DNA of 64,000 bases. It comes from Sphaerulina vaccinii (lineage: Eukaryota > Ascomycota > Dothideomycetes > Mycosphaerellales > Mycosphaerellaceae). Location: positions 186,001 through 250,000 of the forward strand of contig JAKUDP010000010.1 in NCBI GenBank assembly GCA_022570795.1. Reading direction: 5' to 3'. Below the pieces are notes generated by a model. That model had not been told where the DNA came from, made no database searches, and worked only from the letters and a program-made list of their open reading frames with translations. Each line of letters begins with the position of its first letter. Position 1 is the first letter of the stretch. Shown here piece by piece: positions 31,427 to 42,079 of this stretch. The position numbers and the translations under genes are program-made.

Positions 31427-32392
31427 TTACCTGAACCACCAGTTGACAGAACCTATCATGCCCTCACCAACACCTTTGACACTGTGCCAGTACCCCTTGG
31501 GAATGAAGAGGCCATCGCCGCTGCCGAGCTCGGCTTCAAAGCATTGGCCTATATGTGCTTCTTCAGACTGCCAGACCTCTTTCTCCAATGCCTGCTTCTC
31601 TTCTCCTTGCATCATCTCTTCACCTCGCATGGTCGCAGAAGCATTTCCACCTATCTGCTCCTGCACTCGAGCAAATATACCGCGTCCGACATGTGGCCCG
31701 AATATCCTTACTCTCTTCTTTCCAGCGAGCTGTACAAAAACGTTCGGGTTTGGGTCTCTATGCAGAGGAGTATAAGTCGGTGCCTGACCTATCCAAAGGC
31801 TGGCACCATAAACATCGCCCTTGCCGGCGTGTAGGACAACCTCTGGGGTGGGAACGTCGTTAGCCAGAGCTTTCGGAAAGTCGTCGAGTGAAGCCTGAGC
31901 GAGATAGATGCGGGCCGTGGGCTTCGCGATGTTCGGAGTGCTGGTGAAGAAGTCGTTAGAGTTGTTTCCCCGTTTCATCACTGCTCTCGCATTGGGCACG
32001 TATGCTGAGAAGTAGCGATTGTCCCTCTTGCGGTAGCGAGACATGGAGGCCTTGACGCACTCTAGGAAGAAGCTGAGAGACTGCTCGACTCTTGCGAAGT
32101 GGCCATCGTTCGAGATCTCGAGTGGCACGATCGTGGCACCATACTTGGACAGATATGTGGTATTGAGCACAGTATGGCCGTGCTTGGGACTCTTCGAGAA
32201 CCACTTGCTCACGGCGGGCAGGTCGCCAAAGTGTTTGCGTGGAAACAGAGCTGGTATCGTGGGCGCGAATGCATACTGTCGAAATGTCTCGAGCGAGGCA
32301 TCGGATAGTTCTGGTACTTGTCGTGGTCGGTGACTAGTAGATTGATGTCTACATTGTGCTCGTAACACTGTCGGCACACTTCTGCGCAGCAT
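31427..32392 (-). CDS. JmjC/cupin-like 2-oxoglutarate-dependent oxygenase
   Basis: The preferred ATG at 32,392 gives 321 residues beginning MLRRSVPTVLRAQCRHQSTS, which is Arg/Ser-rich without acids and looks like a mitochondrial presequence. An in-frame ATG at 32,509 would add 39 residues of poor quality. The C-terminal half carries the JmjC signature: YTPLHRDPNPNVFVQLAGKK supplies the H-x-D iron ligands, and YWHSVKG the distal histidine, just after a GDGLFIPKG strand. Between them is an Ala/Glu-rich insert. The fold predicts an Fe(II)/2-oxoglutarate hydroxylase acting on a protein or RNA. It is not a histone demethylase by context, since no chromatin-binding domain is present. It diverges from the DUF1763 gene with 172 bp between starts. 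Confidence 0.8.
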   Translation of the reverse strand: MLRRSVPTVLRAQCRHQSTSHRPRQVPELSDASLETFRQYAFAPTIPALFPRKHFGDLPAVSKWFSKSPKHGHTVLNTTYLSKYGATIVPLEISNDGHFARVEQSLSFFLECVKASMSRYRKRDNRYFSAYVPNARAVMKRGNNSNDFFTSTPNIAKPTARIYLAQASLDDFPKALANDVPTPEVVLHAGKGDVYGASLWIGQAPTYTPLHRDPNPNVFVQLAGKKRVRIFGPHVGRGIFARVQEQIGGNASATMRGEEMMQGEEKQALEKEVWQSEEAHIGQCFEAELGSGDGLFIPKGYWHSVKGVGEGMIGSVNWWFR

Positions 32393-32550
32393 CGGCTGCG
32401 AATGAGGTGAGGTCGGTGTTGTTGTAGGGGTAGAGAAGTGTATAGGAATTGGAATTGGATGCCTCAAATACACATTCTCGTGGACTGATTGGTCGTCTCC
32501 CAAGCACATGAAACACTTTCACACTCTTCTACCTACAGTCATCACCTGAG

Positions 32551-32563
32551 ATGTGAGATGTGA
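32551..32563 (+). promoter_or_regulatory. Two AUG-UGA start-stop pairs before the DUF1763 start
   Basis: ATGTGA occurs at 32,551-32,556 and again at 32,558-32,563, one base apart, and the main ATG follows at 32,565. If transcription starts upstream, a scanning ribosome would meet two minimal upstream reading frames, each a start codon followed at once by a stop. Such start-stop elements are known to stall or unload ribosomes in other eukaryotes. That they act here is inference. Confidence 0.6.
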
Positions 32564-32564
32564 G

Positions 32565-33005
32565 ATGGAAGTGAGCAAGTCAACAGTGCTCCTGGCGTAT
32601 CGCCACCTGTACCAGCACCTTCTCAGAGCCGTGCAATACTCGAAACCAGCACGATATGTTGCACGAGATCGACTGAGAGATGCTTTCCGAAACTCAGATC
32701 AGCAACAATTCAAGCCAGCAGAGATTGAGAAGACATTAGAGTTCCTGCAAGGTGCAGCCAAGTACAGAGGTCTGGAGCATCGAATTGTCAAGAATTTGAT
32801 GTATGTGTGGTGGACGAGAAGTCCGTCAGGAGATATAGCACCAGGGTAAGCATGAGAGTCTATTGTGGCTGTTTCTATGTAATATACATGAACTAATGAA
32901 GCATATAGCAAGAAGGAAGATGCTGCGATCAGGCGTTCCGCGTATAGAGCCTTCGACAAGACGATACACAGGCTGAATGAGTCCATGGGCCTCTGCATCA
33001 AGTGA
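32565..33005 (+). CDS. DUF1763 / LYR-like small protein
   Basis: Exon 1 (32,565-32,845) and exon 2 (32,909-33,005) are joined across a 63-nt intron (GTAAGC, ACTAAT branch site, ATAG) and give 125 residues. The N-terminal helix AYRHLYQHLLRAVQYSKPAR resembles the LYR-type helix of small mitochondrial assembly factors and matches the fungal DUF1763 group. A second block KTLEFLQGAAKYRGLEHRI follows, then WW and a basic C-terminal helix. LYR proteins bind acyl carrier protein and assist iron-sulfur or respiratory-complex assembly, but the exact client here is unknown. The start is the first ATG that yields the protein; two start-stop pairs precede it directly. Confidence 0.8.
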
Positions 33006-33558
33006 ACGAACGCTGCCTGCAGACTTTCGATCGTCTACTGCCCGATTCTTGGACTGTATTGGCATTCCAGCTCCAGCATTTGGTCGAGCATCCCAAGCTA
33101 TCTCTCAAGGCATATATGCCTAAACCACACCCAAGCCTTCTGACTTGACCTGAGAGCACTTGTCCTCTCACCGACATAAAGCAACATGGTAACGAGCCTG
33201 AGATCACTCTGGCCACAACCTCTACGCCTGCTGCCGTGCGGACCTCATGGAACGGAGACGGCACATAGTGCTCAGGCGTAACAGCTCCGCGGATGGGGGC
33301 CGAACATAGAAAGGGGCTCGAAGGGCCTGCTGTGGTGGTCTTGGGCTTGGTCGACATCTTCATTTATCTTGGAAGTCTTGCCTTCTACTATGTAGCTCGC
33401 AAACATGCAATACTGAGACTGCCATCTTGCTTTTGTGATTCTGCTATACACTCCGAACGCCTTCGCTCATGTTGAATCGAGCTTTTCAATACTTATGGGG
33501 TATCTCGTCTCCTCTCTTCATTCTCAAATTATCTCTACTCGAGCCTTACGCTCTTGTT
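33006..33558. other. Convergent intergenic region
   Basis: About 550 bp between the stops of the DUF1763 gene and OPI3. No supported gene; the frames present are short and have no ATG-linked conserved content. Confidence 0.45.
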
Positions 33559-34234
33559 TCACCTCGCCTTCTTCTGCTCCCTCTCCCTCTTCTTGTAAAT
33601 CTCCGCCGTGAATGGGTCCTCAAACGCCAAAGCAATCTGATAAACCACAAGCACCAACGCACTCAACACCAACCCCGCAGGTTTCCCGAACCACAACGCA
33701 GTCCCCACGAAACTCATCGTACTTCCATAGTACATCGGACTCCCACTGACATTGAACGGGAACCCCGTCACGATATCGTCCATGAGAATACCAAAGTAAT
33801 CTCCAAGATACGTGCCAGTTATCCCAAGAGCCCACATACTCGACAATACTAGGACATTTCCGCTAGCAACGAGACCGACCGCTAAAGCTTGTGGGACGAA
33901 ACCTTCGAGTAGAGGGTGAGAAGGTTGGGCTCGGAGAGCGCGTTCGTAGAGTGCATCCCGGATGAGACCTATGGAGAAAATCGTCACGGCGAGTGCATAG
34001 CAGCCGTAGAGAGGTTTGCCGCCGGCGAGTTTCGTGATTGTTTTATTGTGGTATTCGGATCTTGCGGCGATGTTCCAGAAGGTTGGGTTGAAGACTATTG
34101 AGGCTGCTGAGACTGTGGTTGAGCGTAAGTTGGTTTGACGTTTCGAGTACTGGACAAGTGGTACGGAGCTTACTCCAGAATGAGGGCTGGTTGAAGTCGA
34201 CGAAGCCCAGGAGGGATGCTGGGAGAGGTGCCAT
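33559..34234 (-). CDS. OPI3: Phospholipid N-methyltransferase Opi3 (PEMT type)
   Basis: Integral ER enzyme that performs the last two S-adenosylmethionine-dependent methylations from phosphatidylethanolamine to phosphatidylcholine. Exon 1 (34,174-34,234) and exon 2 (33,559-34,112) are joined across a 61-nt intron (GTAAGC...ACAG) to give 204 residues, the usual length (yeast Opi3 is about 206). It starts MAPLPASLLGFVDFNQPSFW. Family motifs are FNPTFWNIAARSEYHNKT, GGKPLYGCYALA, the AdoMet-site stretch GSPMYYGSTMSFVG, and the acidic FEDPFTAEIYKKRE near the C-terminus. Four hydrophobic segments are visible. The long open frame upstream of exon 2 is intron read-through. No Cho2-like N-terminal extension is present. 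Confidence 0.94.
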
Positions 34235-34516
34235 GGTTGTGTACGGTGTCCGAGACGCTGTATACAGGACACTGCGCGGATCAGGTTGACTGGCAGAAGA
34301 TTAAGGGAATATAGCTCGAGAGTAGCCTCACATTGAAGAAGCAAGAGCTACCTTACGTCAGACTGGCAGGGGAGCTCTTTTTAGCTCCATGCGGCGGATG
34401 AACTGTCAAAAGATTGATGAGGAGAAGTTGAAGAGGGTCAATGTCCAAAAGGCTCTTTCATTTATTGCTATATTCATGTCTCATAAATCGCAAGAGTGAT
34501 GTACTGTGTACCATTC

Positions 34517-36240
34517 TTATATTCCATTGGATGCACATGAAAAGGGCCCACCAAAGGTACTAGAGGCGTAGCCCTGCTTGATGCTCTCGACACTGGCGTA
34601 TGTGCCAGCAGTGAGGAAGAGGAAGCCCACCAGAATCAGGAAGATGTTGAGCACGAAGCCAAACCATCCTCTGAATTCTCTGACTTTCCAGAAGCCAGGG
34701 CCATAGTCCGCTTTCCTCATTCTGAGATAGGCCGTGCCCCAGAAGATGAAGCCAAAGAAGCTATCGAACAGCGAACTCATGAGAGACAATAGATCGCTGA
34801 AGAATGGGATGACTTCTGCGATGATGAATGCGAAGACCCAGGTCACAGCGAGAATCGCCGCCCAGCCAGCCCAGCCCGCGATAGTGTTACTTGTCATGTG
34901 GCGACTGCCAGCGTAGAAGCGGAAGAAGACGAAGCGCGCGCTGACCGAAGCATAGAGGACTCCCAGAAAGATGATCGTCGGAATCATGAAGCTGAAGCTC
35001 ACTTTCTTGAACAGTTCATTGCCAAGTGAGCCGAAAGCTGGCGAGGTGTTGTAGTTCGTGCCAGTGTAAGCGTATATGATCGATCCGACGAGAGAGAACA
35101 GGATGATTTCTGCCATGGTCACAGCCCACAGCGCTTTTGGGAAGTCCCGAGGATTCTTCATCTCCGCGATGAATGAGGGCAACGTGATCTGGCCGATGAA
35201 TGTGTAGCTGATGTTCATAAATGCATTCATGCCGGCCACAAATGTTACTGTACTTGGCGGGATAGCGTAGACTGTGGGAGCGCCCTGCTCTGGCCAGACA
35301 TTTGGGGCAGTACCACCTGGATGGTCCTCGATGCCAGCAAAGATGGTTGCAAGGATGACCGAGATGAAGGTGAAGAGGGCCGAAAATCCTGCTAGATTCG
35401 AAAGAGTCTCGAACGTTCGTGGCAACGAACATGCCCATGAGACGATTGCGACAATCGCGGAGAAGACGATCGTGCAAACGCCGCTGTTGCCGTTGGTCAT
35501 AGTGTTGAGGTATTTCGCGCCAGTCAAGCAGTGGAATCCTTGGATGAATGTGTTGTTGAGCAAGAACATAATAGCTGTAGCCCACCACGCCCATTTCTTG
35601 CCCCAGAATAGCATTTGTCCAATATCGCAGACGTCCTTGACCTCAGGGTGGCGGATACAAAACTCCCTAGAATTTTGTAAGTAAGGGCGCGTGTACGATC
35701 CTGCTTCGTACACTCACCAGACAATCAAACTGGTGTAGAGTACCATTGCGGCCACGACTATCGTCAAAATCAAGCCAGGCACAAGCCCAAGAGTTGCGTA
35801 CGAGTACGGGAAACTCATGATAGCAAGACAAATGTACTCTGAGAAGAGAAGCATTGCAGTCTGGGTACAAGATTAGCCCTGATCTTGCACTCTCGCGACC
35901 ACCACCTATGCTGTGGCATGGCTCGGACGCCACGCTCAAAGTAGATCACCTTCTGCCAGCTGCAAGTTCTATACTGAATCGCATTGCCGGCTTCCGCCTC
36001 CATCTGCTTCTCGATGCTGAAGTCCTCGGAGGTGCTATCAGACACATCGCCTCTGTCAGCAGAGCCACTGATGGAAGTCGTCCTGGGCTTGTCGATGCGG
36101 TTCATCTTGATAGGACCTTTTTTACGTCCACCAGTTTCTGCGGCGTCTGGCGAGGTTGCGAAACCGCTTCCAGATCCGAATTCTCCAGAGCCATACTTGA
36201 GGTCGTTGTGCTTTTCAGCTGTGTTGTGAAGGTCGGCCAT
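34517..36240 (-). CDS. AAAP-family amino-acid transporter (Mtr-like)
   Basis: Amino-acid permease of the AAAP/AVT superfamily, close to Neurospora Mtr (neutral and aromatic amino acids). Exons 35,950-36,240, 35,718-35,860 and 34,517-35,666 give 527 residues with introns of 89 and 51 nt. The first donor is GTGATC, weaker than usual but required by phase and homology. A hydrophilic N-terminus (about 90 residues) precedes YRTCSWQK, which splices to TAMLLFSEYICLAIMSFP (TM1), then LVPGLILTIVVAAMVLYTS. EFCIRHPEVKDVCDIGQMLF and FLLNNTFIQGFHCL are strongly Mtr-like. About eleven helices follow (ASVSARFVFFRFYAGSRHM, FAFIIAEVIPFFSDLLSLM). Localisation to the plasma membrane is expected; substrate is inference. 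Confidence 0.9.
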
Positions 36241-37993
36241 GGCTAAGATTTAGTCGGAGTCGCTATCGCAAGACCCGCAGAACTGGTGGAATAGTGTGTA
36301 CAGGAAAAGTAGCATCTACGGCTCGTTGTTATGTGAATGCTAACACTCTCCCGTCAAGGCTGTGGTGAGCGTTCGATTCCGAACGTCGAATAGATGGATG
36401 TAGTGAAAGAGAAAGCAGATCGCAAAGGCAAAATCGAGGTGACGCTCGTGTGAAAGGTAGCATCCGCCTGTCGCTTGTGTGGCAAGTGCACGTAACGACG
36501 GGTCCTCGCGCGAAGGAATGGTACATCATGATCTCACAGTCTTCCAACATGGATCTTTGCACTTGCGCTCTACGCACTCAGATGCGTCCTAATGGTGCCG
36601 GCTGCGGCTTGGAATTGGCGGAAGGATGCAGTCGATGTGGTTGAGTGGAGTGCTCGGTCGAAACTCTCTTCACGCTTTGCATATGTCATCCTGATTTCGA
36701 AGTGTGCTCTGGTTCGTCTGGCGATTTTGCTTCCACGGCCGTCCGCAAAGTCAGGCACCCTTTCTCTTGTCGAGGCTGCAAGCACATGCGGGTCGTTGAG
36801 AAAGTGTGTGGTCCACCACGCTTGTGTGTGTGGCCAAGCTACAATTTCCTCTCCTTGTCCCTAGCAAGCCTTTGCTGGGATGTCTGGGCGAATGATGATG
36901 TGGCGCCGAGGAGGATGCCCCAGTCCGAGAGAGACACGAGAACAACGAAGAAGTACTCCAAGAGTGGGACTTGATATCGACACTCCTTCCAATATGACGG
37001 TACTACGAGCCTGTGAGAGCAAGAGAACACTCATCGACTCGGGGTTGAACATCGCTTTAGATCGGTGTCTTGGCAGGCATTGTTCGACCATTTTGACCTG
37101 CGACGTAGGACCATGTCATCTACAATAACGTATCGCCCATTGGTACAAGAAAGACTCGCAAACATGCACAGCAAGGTATATGTAATCCATCCGACATTGA
37201 GGACTGGCGAGACTCCTGGACTTGCATGCACCAATTTCTTTCATGGAAGGCTGCACACGAAATCTCGCGAAGAACATATCGATGATCAGTTTGTCGTCCC
37301 AGAGAGCATCAACAGCATCGAAGCCCATATACGACCCGACTAGCTGTGAAATCTGTCAAGACTCACCAGCCGCAGTCTTTGCAGGTGTTCGTCGCTCTGC
37401 GTGACCTGGTATTGGTGCATGGCATCACTGAGTATGAACAGCCTGCTTCGCCTTCGATATTGACATACAAGGCCAACATATGAGGTTACCCTACATGGGA
37501 CCGCAAGGCAAGAGACCAAACACAGCTTCTAGACAACGGGTCCGCATACTTCTCGGAACACTTGCCTATATGGCTACCAGCTCGTCGGTCTGCCTTCTGC
37601 TGAAGCTGTACGGGGCTCGCACATGTGATCGGGAGCACAGAGCTCCAGACTATCCGCACGGCTATCATCGAGTCGAGGTCGTCCTGTCGAGGCAGAGACA
37701 AGGCGTAGTTCTCGGGTGTATGGGCACTGTCAAGGAAATAGGTCGATCCCTGATGGCAACCCCACTTGCTATCTTGCGCATGTCAGAGCGGGGCAGCAGC
37801 GTACCTTGATGAGAAAACACATAAACAGACATATCCTCGGTGAGACAAACCTACTGAGAAACTGATAGCAACAAAGGCAGACGACCTACTCAACTCACAG
37901 AATAGTACAAAGTCAAGCGTACGCACAGCACCCGCATCCTCCTTGAGAACCTCTCCAGCTGATGCTCCTAATAGAATAGCAAACACAGCAATC
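36241..37993. other. Large intergenic stretch
   Basis: About 1.75 kb without a supported gene. Plus-strand frames near 36,450-36,970 are unusually Cys-rich but are two different frames without a usable ATG for the second. A 76-codon ATG frame at about 37,113-37,343 has no recognisable features. A short inverted repeat (CGTTCG...CGAACG) sits near 36,370. No transposon or tRNA is evident. Confidence 0.4.
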
Positions 37994-38299
37994 ATGTCCG
38001 CAGCCACGATCACCGTCGTCTACCCTCAGGGCGCCAAATTCGATATGGACTACTACAAGAAGACACACATGCCATTGGTACAAGAGAAGTGGAGCAAGTA
38101 CGGTTTGACAAGCTGGAAGGTCCTCAAGTTCCCAGATGATGCCGCATACACCGTTCAAGCCACATTGGAGTTCAAGTCTATCAAGGACTTCCAGGCTGCT
38201 GCGACTAGCCAAGAGGCCGGTGAGGTTCTCGGAGATGTCAAGAACTTCAGCGACAAGGACCCAGTGATTCTCGCTGGAGAGGTGCAGTTCACCTCCTAG
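37994..38299 (+). CDS. EthD-domain dimeric alpha/beta-barrel protein
   Basis: This is a 101-residue, intronless protein starting MSAATITVVYPQGAKFD. The motif DYYKKTHMPLVQEKW is the EthD signature helix, and EFKSIKDFQAAATSQEAGEVLGDVK, broken here by its own length only, is its second half; the sequence ends with a final beta strand EVQFTS. EthD proteins form dimeric ferredoxin-like barrels. Relatives include enzymes of polyketide modification and ethyl-tert-butyl-ether degradation helpers, but stand-alone fungal members mostly have no known substrate. A CA-rich leader and an ATG in good context support the start. It is convergent with another alpha/beta-barrel gene 224 bp away. Confidence 0.88.
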   Translation: MSAATITVVYPQGAKFDMDYYKKTHMPLVQEKWSKYGLTSWKVLKFPDDAAYTVQATLEFKSIKDFQAAATSQEAGEVLGDVKNFSDKDPVILAGEVQFTS

Positions 38300-38523
38300 A
38301 TTGAGCTCAACAGGAAGATCGATATGTGTCCATGAGATGAATTAGGAGCAGAATGGGATACCATGGCAATAGAACGCCAATGGACGTCGATGGACGTCGA
38401 TGGAACAAACTGTACATAGCAATGTATGAAAGCATCGGATACGAATGCTGATCTCTGAGCTCATCAACCCAGACTCGCTCCGAGCGCACTTGTCGACCAC
38501 GGCGAACTCCTATAACTCGCATC

Positions 38524-39168
38524 TCATAGCTTCGCCTCATTCCCCAGAACCCCAGCCTTAGTCGAAACAAAACTATCATCAATCTCCTGCCACACAGTAG
38601 TACTCTTGCCCATATCATTCTCAACCAACGGCATGATCTTCTTTCTACAACTCAAGTCAGCAACAGCTCACACGGCAAGTCCACTTATGAACACTCACAC
38701 AACATCCACATGTTCCTTACACTTGCTATGCTGGCCCATAGCTTTCCGATCCTGATACCTCACAACCAAAAGCACTTCCTTGAGAGCCTTCGGCCTCGTG
38801 AAAGCCGCATATGTGAGGACACCAGGTTCCTCGTCTCTCACAAACGGCACAAAGGTTTCAATGACCTTCAAGACATCCTCAGCTTTATCCTTAGACACGA
38901 ACAAGCTCTGACTGATCAAGTTCCCATTATCGAAAGACTTCGCATGCTGTTGTCCAGACCGAACAACGAATCCCACAGAAGGATATAAATACCAGGCTGT
39001 CAATTGTTCGTCACGAGAGTACAGTGATTCTGACTTGACAGTTTTATGATAAGATTGGAAGAACTCTTTATCGTTGACTTGGTTCTGGAGTGCGGATTTG
39101 TCGGTATAGATCTCTAGACCGGAGATGATGAGCTTGGTTGAGTCCTTGGGAGGCGGAAAGGGAGTCAT
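38524..39168 (-). CDS. ABM-domain (antibiotic biosynthesis monooxygenase-like) protein
   Basis: Exon 1 (38,699-39,168) and exon 2 (38,524-38,644) are joined across a 54-nt intron (GTGAGT...GTAG; phase 2) and give 196 residues. The splice restores EHVDVVKKIMPLVENDMGK, a conserved stretch in fungal ABM-like proteins. The second half (TYAAFTRPKALKEVLLVVRYQD, broken up by family-typical Lys/Arg, then RKAMGQHSKCKEH) fits the ABM dimeric alpha/beta barrel, and the first half may be a second, diverged copy of the same fold. The usual role is a quinone- or heme-type oxygenase, or a scaffold without catalysis; no active-site residue can be assigned by eye. Confidence 0.8.
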
Positions 39169-40093
39169 GTATGTCCATGTTGTGCATTGAGATGATGCGG
39201 TCTGATAGTAGTTCTTTGATCCGGAGCGAAGGAGTTGGAGGATCTTTGATGGGTGAGTATGTATTCGATATAGATGGAATTGTAGGCATGTGTTTATTTA
39301 CTCGTTGTTGCTTGTCTGCTGAAGCTGGGTGGATTGTGCAAAGCAGTGCGACGCCGTTATCAGTCATTATAATCGATAGAGTTCAAGACGATAGTTCTGG
39401 GTTCGTGTATATCGTGGTTGTTCATGATATGTTTTATTATTGCAGTTGGCAGAGTTCATGTTCACGACTCGCCCCGCTCGCATCCGAGGTCATCGGACTT
39501 TTACCACTCATCATGGCTGGTCATGATTGACTCGTGCCCGCCATTGACTTGTATAGCATATGATCTCGCGCTCGATAAGATTGTGTTAAACTTCTCTCTT
39601 CCGCCTTGCTTATGAGCTTCACAGTGGCTTCATATCGGTCGCATTTAGTACCCTAGCGATAGCACAACCATACTGCTGGGTCCTGACCACCAAGAAGAAG
39701 AGACAGGCTGAGAAGCTTTCAATTCTCCGTTCTGTTCGGCCGCAGGTATCTGCTTTTGTATCTACTAAAGAATACATTGGTCAACATAGGGTATTTTCAG
39801 ATGCAATTCGTCGGTCGTCAGGTTGCAAGATAATTCAGGTTCCCAGAAAGTTTCGATCCCGTTCAACCCAAGGTGTGCATGCAGCCACCTACTTTGAAAA
39901 CGCCGGTGTGGTTTCGCCCATCAATCAAAGAACGCCTTCAATTTTCTCATTTCCTTTCCCTTTCTCCAAAAGCAGACGTCCCGGCGAAGGTCCTGTAAGG
40001 TGCGAAAGAGATCCGTAGTCGTATGCCGCTTGCTTGTTTGATTTCTACTCAAGCTGTGCTGTGCTGTCGTAACATTGGACGCCGCAAAGACTT
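39169..40093. other. Intergenic stretch
   Basis: About 925 bp. Contains the promoter of the ABM gene and the 3' region of the next minus-strand gene. T-rich and pyrimidine-rich segments (for example near 39,940-39,970) are present, but no supported gene, RNA or repeat. Confidence 0.4.
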
Positions 40094-40600
40094 CTAGTTG
40101 GCTTCCACTTCCAATCCACGCTTCTCATCCAGTAGCGGCATGGTCACGGTCTTCTTTGGCTTCAATATCGCGTCCTGACCAACCATTCTCCTTGAAAGCG
40201 CTCGTTCAACTCTTGCGCCCAGCGCGATCTTGCCCATATCCTCAGATTTGTTGGAGCTCATGCGATATCGCTGCTTGTCGGCCAGACGCTCATCGCTCAT
40301 GCGGTCTAGACAGTTGGCGAAAGTCTTGATGTCGGCCGTCTTAGAGTCGGTGGAAGAGAGTGTCAAGGAGGAATCATTGTCGCCCCTGCTGCCGTAGATT
40401 GGACGACCCTTTTCGGGAATAGTCTCAGGCATGAGGAAGGTCTGTTCGCTGTACCGCGAGTTGGAGTACTGCTGTGACTGTGACGATGAACGGTGCGAGC
40501 TCGAATCGTGTGTGGGCGCAATGGAGGGCTGAAGCGAGGGCGCTCCTGAGTATGTGCTGAAAGTGCTGAAACGAGCGTCGGTGCGAGTCTGGGGACCCAT
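40094..40600 (-). CDS. Fungus-specific protein of unknown function
   Basis: This is a 168-residue, intronless frame from an ATG at 40,600. The first 90 residues are Ser/Gln/Tyr-rich and probably disordered. The second half is more ordered and charged: DRMSDERLADKQRYRMS, GARVERALSRRMVGQDA and LKPKKTVTMPLLDEKRG. No membrane segment or enzyme motif. I do not recognise a named family. The well-formed acidic/basic C-terminal half and the absence of a better frame on either strand support it as a real gene. Confidence 0.6.
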   Translation of the reverse strand: MGPQTRTDARFSTFSTYSGAPSLQPSIAPTHDSSSHRSSSQSQQYSNSRYSEQTFLMPETIPEKGRPIYGSRGDNDSSLTLSSTDSKTADIKTFANCLDRMSDERLADKQRYRMSSNKSEDMGKIALGARVERALSRRMVGQDAILKPKKTVTMPLLDEKRGLEVEAN

Positions 40601-42079
40601 GGTCAGATATAGTTATACAGGTAGAGGCAAGTGAAACTAGGGCTGTACCATTGTGATTGCTCTGTCTTCCCTTGTCTCGCGACGAAGTGCAATGGAGGAG
40701 AGAACAAGAGAGTCTGGACGGAATCGGGCGATGGCTGGATCGAGTGGACTTGTATGGCGTCCTCGTGGTATCTCCGTGTCTGCATGCGGGATCGGGTCAG
40801 GTTCAAAGCTTGCTTGCTGCCTTCACACGTGGTAGAGTGCCGAAAACGTGGCGAGCCAGAAAGGCCGTTCTTTATCGTTTGAGCCGAGGAGAGATAGACT
40901 CGCTTCGAATGCCGAAAGAGAGCGCGAGAGTGCTTCCAACAGGATGCAGCAGACCAGAGCAGAGCAGAGGCAGTGTTGACGGCTCGAGTATCCCTTCGTT
41001 CGAGGCAAGTGAGACAGCCTTCTGAAACCGGGATCACTTGCGTCTGGAGTTGCACCGCTTTGTCGAGAAGATGGATCACCGCAGCGTGTGAGGAGCGTCA
41101 ATGCGTGGTCAGGTGGTAGGAAGAAGTGGAGGTGGATGAGGTAGTGAGAGTGGAAAGTAGCCAGGTAAGGAAGCAGAGTGACGAAGGAGGTGTCGAGGTG
41201 TTTGACTTTCACTCGAGTAGTGCAGCGATGATCAACGATCAGGCGGCGAGATCTCCTGCTGCTACTTGACAAACAGCTTCTTCCCGGACGGAGCACTATG
41301 CAATGACGATAGGGATAGGGAGATCTAGTCCACCGATGCGAAACAGAGGAGCCCAGCGTGTGCGACATCAGCAGCAGCTGAGGATTGAGCGACGCCCACC
41401 TGCCATTTCCTTTCGACTTCAACAAGGGATCGCACTTTCACGACAATGTGCATGACAAGGATATCCCTCATCTACCGAAGTACTCCACCAAACCGAGAGC
41501 TCTCTCAACAAATCACTGCTCGAGCCCACCCTCTTTGCTGTGCTTATATCCCGCCATTGCCACGTGTAAAACGACATGGCTTTGAGCGCCACGAGATGCA
41601 CACGTTCAATGCCTGGCCAGACTGCATGAGGAACGTATCAAGTCTACAGCTCAACCTGCACGTCTCGCTTATGTTGGACATCACACGTCTGACATTACAG
41701 CCACCACGCCCATGAGAAAAACGACGTGTATTACTCCTTCCAACATGCAGTCATCTATCTGCATAACCTGGCTATCGGAACCTATCTTGCATGTCCGCTT
41801 TCATACACGTACATGTGGCACAGATATGGCTACACCAAGTACAAACGACGATCGCGGATGCCGTTCATCTGGAACGACCGAGCCCTGCTCCTCGATAACA
41901 GAACGTGGCCACTGCCATAGGTACGAGCAAGACGTGGCTTGCAGTCAAATTCCAGGCTACGGGATATCTCCCGAAACCTCAGCACAAGTCAAACGCCTCG
42001 CAGAATCACTCCTAGAGGGTTTGCAACAAGGAACGCTACTCTTTGCATTGCCTTCCTGCAGAAAGACCTGTCGGTCCGC
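40601..42079. other. Large intergenic stretch
   Basis: About 1.48 kb. Overlapping frames up to 200 codons exist on both strands (for example minus 40,823-41,425), but their composition is Arg/Ser/His-rich without structure. They look like chance frames in GC-balanced promoter DNA. The unusually long spacer could be a long 5' leader for the gene at 40,600. Confidence 0.4.

Noticed and set aside
36366..36388. tRNA T-arm-like GTTCGATTCC
   Set aside because: No acceptor, D or anticodon arms can be folded around it; the surrounding CGTTCG/CGAACG is just a small inverted repeat. A similar motif near 43,206 also fails.
36645..36974. Cys-rich plus-strand frame suggesting a secreted effector
   Set aside because: No ATG, no signal peptide, and the adjoining Cys-rich stretch is in another frame; likely chance.
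40823..41425. 200-codon minus-strand frame
   Set aside because: Arg/Ser/His-rich low-quality composition and no conserved block; long chance frames are common in this GC-balanced DNA.
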